Assembly (NCBI GenBank): GCA_010279815.1
Contig: QEOQ01000487.1
Coordinates: forward strand, 285,832-349,831
Direction: 5' to 3'
DNA from: Brachionus plicatilis
Lineage: Eukaryota; Rotifera; Eurotatoria; Ploima; Brachionidae
DNA: 64,000 bases
Part shown: piece after piece, positions 57,541 through 64,000 of the stretch
Numbering within the stretch: position 1 is the stretch's first letter
How the letters are laid out: each line of letters starts with the position of its first letter
Translations under genes and position numbers: made by a program
The notes under the pieces: generated by a model
The model's database searches: none
Told to the model about the DNA's origin: nothing
Seen by the model: only the letters and a program-made list of their open reading frames with translations

Positions 57541-57787
57541 TTCCCAATACAATTTATAAATTTTTTCTTAATTTTATGTTTTGTTAGTGGAGATTAAACG
57601 AGCAAAAAAAATATTGGTATAATTTTTGCCATGGAAACTCTTATTCAAAATTAAAGCCTCTTTCATATTTTCTGCTAAAGACAGTCTTTTATGTCTTCAC
57701 ATACTTGCATTCATTTCAAATTATGATTTTTATTTAATTTAAAATTTTTAATTTAGTTTAATTTAGTCAAAAAAAAACTGGTAGAAA
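57541..57787. promoter_or_regulatory. Divergent promoter region between DNAJB13 and TRAPPC12
   Basis: Only 247 bp separate the two start codons on opposite strands, so both promoters must lie here or overlap into the genes. No clear TATA box pair was seen. An acceptor-like GGTAG lies three bases before the TRAPPC12 ATG. Confidence 0.5.
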
Positions 57788-60091
57788 ATGTCAAATTTGC
57801 TAGCCAGCTATTTTACCAATAGTGGAAATGATATAACTAACAATACTAGCACAACTGATATAGCAGGACGGTCTTTTTTTGATATCATATCGGACTGCAA
57901 AGACTTTAGTAAAATTAAAAAAATATATTTTTGTTAAATGTTTATTAGAAAATTTATTATTAGATGAAGAACAAGTTGAGTGTATTGAAAATTCGAATTT
58001 AGAAATATGGCCGTATCCAGACTCGGTCAAAGCTTCGAACAGTTCTTTTAAATTCGCCATTTCAGAGCCTTTGGTTGATCCAATTCGAATTTTGATCAAT
58101 AAGTATTTCGGGGCAGCTGAAGCAGCAAAGCGTGTCTTGCCCAATGCAGATAGTGTGGTGCCTGATGCGAATGGCCTTCAAATATTAATTGTAGATTTTC
58201 ATTAAATTTTATCAAATTTAATTTTTTTTTCAACAAGAAATGTGGATGTTTTCGCTCAGTTGTAAATTTAACTTATAAAATTTTATCAAGTTTACCTAAT
58301 GAGGAGTTGTATACATCGTTTTCACTACAAGTGATAAAGAAATAAATTTCTTTTTTTTTTATTTAAGATTTTTTTTTTCACAGATCTGGTTTATCCGAAT
58401 ATCAATTTTGTTGAAAATGAAATTTTTCAAAGAAGCAGAAATGGAATTGAAGCAATTTGACAATTTTGATAAAGCAGAATTTTTCTATCAAACAAAACAG
58501 CCTGGTCAAATAGGAACATTTGTACCCTTTGGTCTGCGCATTCTCAATGCTGAATTGGCACATTATATGGGAAATTCGAACGAAAGTGTATCAAATTTGT
58601 ATAAAATTTTATCTATTGTCAAAAAGATCTTACTTGATCTTCCTCAAGATTCGGGTAAGGCTTAAGCTCCTTTGTGACAAAAAAAATGAGAAAATATTTA
58701 ATTATTCTAGTTGCCAGAAAAGTTTGGAATGAGAGAAAGAACAAAATTTTATTTTCAATATCAAATATTTTAATTAGTCGTAAAGTAATTATTAATTTTT
58801 AAGAAAAAATTTAACGGATAATTTATATTTGGTTAGAACTATTCGAAAGCAATGGAAATTTTAAAATCAATTGCCGAGTCTGAGTATGCTGACAAAAATG
58901 CAGTTTGGTCTTCGATTGGAAAACTATATGCAACAGTTAGAAAATATTTAAATTTTCAAAGATATAAATTAATTTTTTTTAAGCTTGGTGATGCCTTAAA
59001 TGCCAGCAACTCGTTTAAAAAAGCAAAAGCATTTTCAAAAGAAAATCCTAGTAACAAATGCCGAAATCTTCTTAATCTGTAAATAATATTTATGAAAAAA
59101 TTTTAAATTAGAAAAAATATTTTTAAATTTGATTCTTGTACCTTATGGTTACTCAATCAAAATTAAATATTAATTTATTTTTGTTTATAAAGGATATATT
59201 CTCGGATTATTTTCAATAAAAAAAGTATATAAAAAGAAAAATAATTTTGGACAATCCTTTTAGAATACATTAAGAGCAAATTTAATTTTTGATAAGTAAA
59301 TAAATAATTTCAATTTATCGAAAAAAAAAACAAAGCAAAATTAAAATTAAGATTAAGTAAATGAAAATTAAATGACTAATTTATATTGATCTTGAATTTC
59401 AGATCCAATAAAATCAAGTTTTAAATAATTATTGGCAAAATGTAGAAAATTTTACATTTTTAAATTTTCATATTTTTAGATTTTTTGTGCAAAATTTCAT
59501 AAAATTTTTATTTTTAATTTTGGTAACTAAATAATTTGGAAGTGTTTTTTTTTATCTTCTGAAATATTGCACAAAAAATCTAAAAATATGAAAATGTAAA
59601 AATGTAAAATTATTTTCATTTTGCCCAATTATTTAGATTTGGCATAGGCACAATTAAATTTTTCAATATTATTTTTTTTTTATTTGAAATAGTAAAAATT
59701 TTAAATTTTTAGAAGTTTTTTAAAAATAATCAATCACCAATATAAAGAAGCTTTCGATTATTTACAAGAAGCCGATCAACTGGCGCCCCATAATTCAACA
59801 GTAAGATTTTATTTTAAAATAAAGTTGCATAATTTTTTTTCAAAAAAGATATTGAATAACATGGCCTTCTGCTTGTTCTATTCTGGTAATTTAATCGAAG
59901 CAATCAAGCTAATAGAATCTAAGATTCATTTGAATCCAGCTAAATATCTCAATGAAAGTCTTTTATTCAATTTATGTACTTTATATGAACTAGAGTCATC
60001 CAAAGCCCTTCAAAAAAAGCAAAATTTGCTTTTTTGGCTAAATGTTTACGCAGGCGACGGTTTCAATGAAACTTGTTTACAATTACAATGA
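57788..60091 (+). CDS. TRAPPC12 (TTC15) trafficking complex subunit, nine exons, 436 aa
   Basis: TRAPPC12 is a TPR protein of the TRAPPIII tethering complex in ER-Golgi traffic. Exons: 57788-57908, 57964-58190, 58238-58330, 58384-58654, 58711-58784, 58837-58935, 58984-59078, 59713-59800, 59849-60091; 1311 coding bases, all joins in phase. Introns are 47-56 bp except intron 7 (634 bp). Matches to the family: FRSVVNLTYKIL, IWFIRISILLKMKFFKEAEM, FGLRILNAELAHYMGN, YKEAFDYLQEADQLAP, ILNNMAFCLFYSGNL, then LNESLLFNLCTLYELESSKA and the terminal DGFNETCLQLQ. The N-terminus is short: the human protein is about 735 residues and its disordered first third is absent here. Exon 2 could instead begin at 57949, which adds five codons but leaves a 40 bp intron, shorter than any other here. 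Confidence 0.9.
59431..59630. mobile_element. Foldback element of family 1 in TRAPPC12 intron 7
   Basis: Inverted arms of about 65 bp (left beginning ATTGGCAAAATG, right ending CATTTTGCCCAATT) share the inner run ATATTTTTAGATTTTTTGTG and its complement. The termini match those of the 53931 element, so the two are probably one family. The insertion explains most of the unusual length of this intron. Confidence 0.65.
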
Positions 60092-60149
60092 ATGAAAATT
60101 TAAATTTTATTAATTTTATTTTTTTAAATAAAAAAAAAAATACTGTCAA

Positions 60150-60656
60150 TTAAAAAGGTTTAATTAAGTTTTTTTCCAACTGCTCAGCTGTAATTGTACC
60201 TTGTATTCTTTCAACATTTGGATTAAAGACCGAATAGGCGCTGATTTTACTCTTTTTGCCTACATTTGTATTCAAATATATTAAAACTAGAAGGGAACAA
60301 ACAAAATACACCAGACCGAATTCTAGTTTTATAAAAAGTGTCAATAAAATTGCCCACAATAAAAATTTTAGTGCTAGTTTAAATCTATTGAGTTTTATTT
60401 CTTCGGGCTCTGGTTCAGTTGTCTCCTCTATTTCGTTGATTAAAACACTTGGTTTATTTTTCGGCTTTATCAGAGGTCTTCTTTTTATAATTTTATCCGA
60501 TTCTGCATGTTTTGTGACCGAGACTTGATCATTGTTTGAGGAAAAAAAAAATTTTAAAATGCTTTTATTTGAAAAGGTCTGCTTTTTTTGATCGCTTGGT
60601 TTTTCTTCGCTTAATTTCTGTTCCCTAAATTTTGCCAATTTTTCTTCAATATCCAT
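60150..60656 (-). CDS. SAYSD1: SAYSvFN domain-containing protein 1 (168 aa)
   Basis: SAYSD1 is a small ER membrane protein; work in other animals links it to translocon quality control. The signature block SAYSVFNPNVERIQGTITAE is complete near the C-terminus. A hydrophobic hairpin precedes it (LALKFLLWAILLTLFIKLEF, then GLVYFVCSLLVLIYLN), and the N-terminal half is charged, starting MDIEEKLAKFREQK. Single exon; length is close to the human protein (about 183). An acceptor-like TTTGTAG lies about ten bases before the ATG. Convergent with TRAPPC12, with 58 bp between the coding ends. Confidence 0.94.
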   Translation of the reverse strand: MDIEEKLAKFREQKLSEEKPSDQKKQTFSNKSILKFFFSSNNDQVSVTKHAESDKIIKRRPLIKPKNKPSVLINEIEETTEPEPEEIKLNRFKLALKFLLWAILLTLFIKLEFGLVYFVCSLLVLIYLNTNVGKKSKISAYSVFNPNVERIQGTITAEQLEKNLIKPF

Positions 60657-63600
60657 TTATTCGGCTACAAATTAAAAATTTTCTTAACTTAATATTTACT
60701 TCAATTATGCTTAAAAAAAACAAATTTTAGATTTTAAAATTAACTTTAAATTATCTTTGATTTTGAAAAATAATAAATTTTCTTTTTCTTTATTTTCTTG
60801 ATCATAATCTTTTTTCAACATTGATGTCAATTTCACTTCTATGAAGAAAAACGCGTATCTAAATGGTAATTATTTTAAATTAATTAATCACTTAATAAAT
60901 GATGATTTTTTTTCTAAAAGAAAATCTAAATTTAAGTGCCATTTTAATTTTAGAATGAGTTCTTAATCCTTGAGATTCAATTTCACCGATTTTGTGAATT
61001 TCAGTTCAAAATGACAAAATTGTACAGAAAAAATCATCTCTAATAATATTTAAAATTAGTTTCGTGAAAGTAACATGGTGCAACATACGAAGTTGCACCA
61101 ACTATCAAGGTCTGTTAAACACTGCAACTACATAAATTAGATTTCGATATATTCGAGTCTAGGGCATTTGGCAGAGATTTTGCACATCATTAAATTCACT
61201 AATCCATTTAACTGAAAATATGATAGATTTAAAATAAATGAATTTGTTGTAAATTTTATTAGCATATATCAATTAATTATTGATTGATTTATTCATTTTT
61301 TTTTTCAAATTCCAAAAAATTTTGAATGAAATGTTTTATGGAATGTCTTGAAAAATGATAGCTTTCAAGAATCGAAATGAATTTTTTAAATTCCATAAAG
61401 AAATTTAAAATTTTTGTTTTCAGGCATTGAATATAACTTTTAAAATATTAATTATTTCATTTAATTTGACTATTACACAAAGTGTATAAAAACTTTAAAG
61501 TCAAATTAAGATAAAAGATTATTAGATTTTTTTTATAAAATGTTAAAATTTTTTTTTAGTTGGTCTTTTTAAACGAGGAAAAAAGATTTTTTTCTAAAAA
61601 TTACATTTATAAAGATTGATACTGTTATAAATATATTGAGACCTATCAATATAAAAGAGCAAATGATTAAATTTTAACAATTTAAAAATAGAATTTTTTT
61701 AAACACATTTTAATAATTTTTTAATTAATAAAAATAGGATTTTAGGTCCTTTATGATAGGTTAATAAGTTCAAATGCCAAAAATATTGGTATTTTCTAAA
61801 AACGCTGTATATTCCGTAGTAAAAGATCATCTTCTAATAATTACCTTTTTTAACTAAAGTAAATACATTTAAATAAGTAATCTTTATTTGTGTTAAAAAA
61901 ATCTTTTGTTAAATAAACTATCTTTTAGTAACTAAAAAATTCCAATTGTATCACAATCTTTCTTTTTTAAAAAAAACTAATGATATTAAACAAAAGTACA
62001 AAAGATTGATTGCAATTAATTTTAGATAATTTTGTAAAATAACTAAATTACAGAAAAGGTTTATACAACTTATTTTTTAGAATTTATTATTTACTAGTTA
62101 GGGAATATTTAAAATTTTTGAAATCTAAGATGTTCAGCTGACAAAATTGAAGTAGAAACCATTGCAATAAAAATTATATCAATTTTTCTATTAGTATTGA
62201 AAATTTCACAACTTCGAATTCAATATTAGAAAAAATTATACACAGGGTTATTCCAAGCGATTCAAAGTTAGTTTTAACAATTGGCCCAGCATACACTGTT
62301 TGGAGCTTAACCTTAAGGGTTTATACTTATTAAAAAACATCGCAGTATATCTAAATAGTTTAAATCAATGTCTTTATCATTTCGATTCTGATTTAGGAGA
62401 TGCAAATCAAAACATAATAAACCTTATAATCTTTATTGAAAAATATAATTATTTTTATATTTGGCATTTATTCTAAGACTAGAAGCAAAATAAATCAAGC
62501 TTTTATACAAGTCTTTTTTAAGAAATAAAATTTGAGTTAGAAAATTACAGACAAATCAATCTTTATGAAGTCTTTTTTGATAAAATAATTTAGTTTAACT
62601 TTTAAACGATTTATTTAAAAAATAAACGCTTTTCGAAATATTTTATGTAAATTGTAATTTAAATATCATTTTATCTTATATTTAACAGATTTTTTAAAAG
62701 CTTTTAAAAAAAATTATTTTTCAATGTAAACATCTTCAATTTTTTTGTTAGATTACACTCAAATAAATTTTCTTTTATTCGATTGTTGAATATAAAGTAA
62801 AAAATTTTTTCAAAGTTAAAATAATTTTTCATTTGTTTTTAACACTTGTACTGTAAATTATATTTTCAACTAAAGATAAAATTGCAGTTTTTTCTTGGGA
62901 TCACATGATAAAAAATCTAAATCATCAAAAATAATTAAGCTCTTACGAATTTTTCATATTTATTAAAATTATTAAAATTTCATGAAAATCCAAATTCGTT
63001 GCCAAAAATTCCATTTTTAGCCATATTAAAATGATCTAAAATTTTAAACATAATAATCAGAAAAACCACCAAATGATTAAATTTTGTAAAAAGATACATT
63101 TTAAAGTTTTTCTTTACAATGCCTTAGTCCTGATTTCATAAAAATTCTTCCTATTTTTTTATAGTTCAATAAAATTAAAATATCTTATTTTAAGTTTTTT
63201 ATATTTAATACAATGAATTTTTTGGACAAGACCAGTATAATATTTTTTAATCTTGTCGTCAAAAACATTCGCAATAATGTTTTTTGTAGATTAATAATCT
63301 TTGATTTTATTTTGCAATTTGAATAAATTTATTGATTTACTAAAGTTTTTTTTTTAAAGCACCAAGAATTTTTTCCTGTTTTTATTTTAAATTCAAAATA
63401 TAAAGGCAAAATTGTTACTGAGTAATAACTATTTTTAAAGAAAAAGATAAAATCAACATAATTCGAAAATAATATATTTATTTGAAAAAACTGTTTAAAA
63501 GATATGAGGATTTAAAAAGTGCTAATCATGGTAGATGTCATTTTGATCAGATATTTCTAATTATATAGGGGTTCCCTTTTAAAAAAAGAGGTAATTTAAA

Positions 63601-64000
63601 ATTTTAAAAAATAAGAAATTTTAAATTTTATTCATCTGTGATTATTATTATTTGAATACAAATTTTTTTGGACTTCACTCACTCAAAATTTTCATGAAAA
63701 ATGTCAAAAAGAAAAAAAAAATACTTTTTTTACTAAATAATTTCTAATTTTTTAGAAATTTATTTAATAAGCATAATTTATAAGATGAGTTTTTATTATT
63801 GTGTGATCAACATAAAATTTAATTCAATCCAGTATAAATAACTAAAGTTTATAAATATTTACTCGATTAAAAATAAGTCAAGAATATGAACTAGATAACC
63901 GTGGTTTTGCTGACAAATAGAGGATATTTTTAGTTTGAGCATATCTGGCCTTTTTCAAAAAAGAATTAATTTCCAGTAAAGAAAAAATCCAGGTGAAACT
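60657..64000. other. Gene-free stretch to the right edge
   Basis: A/T-rich without supported exons. A perfect hairpin at 61076-61100 (TGGTGCAAC, seven-base loop, GTTGCACCA) is the clearest structure; a weaker relative (CCAACATACATAGTTGCA) occurs in CHT intron 1 near 11057. Confidence 0.45.

Noticed and set aside
1..64000. CRISPR arrays, bacterial operons, prophage or tRNA genes
   Set aside because: Nothing of the kind was seen; introns and gene content are animal, and no tRNA-like cloverleaf was recognised by eye.

Overview
The window is nuclear DNA of an invertebrate animal. It is very A+T-rich (by eye about three quarters or more), genes have GT-AG introns, and the recognisable products are animal ones: an innexin gap-junction protein, a high-affinity choline transporter (CHT1/SLC5A7), peptide-type GPCRs, the ciliary J-protein DNAJB13, TRAPPC12, PGAP2, a COMMD protein, COX17, a low-molecular-weight tyrosine phosphatase and SAYSD1. 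Innexins plus FMRFamide-receptor-like GPCRs suggest a protostome. The compact 46-59 bp introns and possible trans-splice acceptors would fit a rotifer, but the species cannot be settled from sequence alone.

Layout. 1-9 kb: a partial innexin 3' end at the left edge, a gene-poor stretch, then a complete three-exon innexin (4229-5570) whose 3' end is almost identical to the edge copy. 9-14.5 kb: four-exon choline transporter with a TATA promoter. 15.8-21.6 kb: two tandem intronless GPCR paralogues on the minus strand. 24-28.4 kb: two small multi-exon genes that simple ORF calling misses, a COMMD8-like gene (minus) and an unrecognised 118-residue protein (plus). 28.4-33.3 kb: gene desert with inverted-repeat elements and a hammerhead-like core. 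33.3-47.9 kb: six tandem plus-strand genes (called A-F here) encoding low-complexity, acidic/serine-rich proteins that share short conserved modules; I cannot assign them to a known family and they are the main candidate for something undescribed. 48.2-49.1 kb: an internally deleted mariner element with intact ends and TA target duplication. 51.1-52.7 kb: a LINE reverse-transcriptase fragment and PGAP2. 53.9-55.0 kb: two foldback elements. 55.4-60.7 kb: a dense housekeeping cluster (ACP1, COX17, DNAJB13, TRAPPC12, SAYSD1) with 58-250 bp spacers. 60.7-64 kb: no gene seen.

Gene models were assembled by hand. Exon joins are supported by phase continuity and by total coding lengths divisible by three. 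Of 26 inferred introns, 21 are 46-59 bp; the five long ones (584-1670 bp) tend to hold repeats. Several genes have a consensus 3' splice site within 1-14 bases of the ATG, suggesting 5'UTR introns or spliced-leader trans-splicing. The genes serve separate jobs (junctional coupling, cholinergic transport, peptide signalling, GPI-anchor remodelling, copper delivery, cilia, vesicle tethering) and do not form one pathway.
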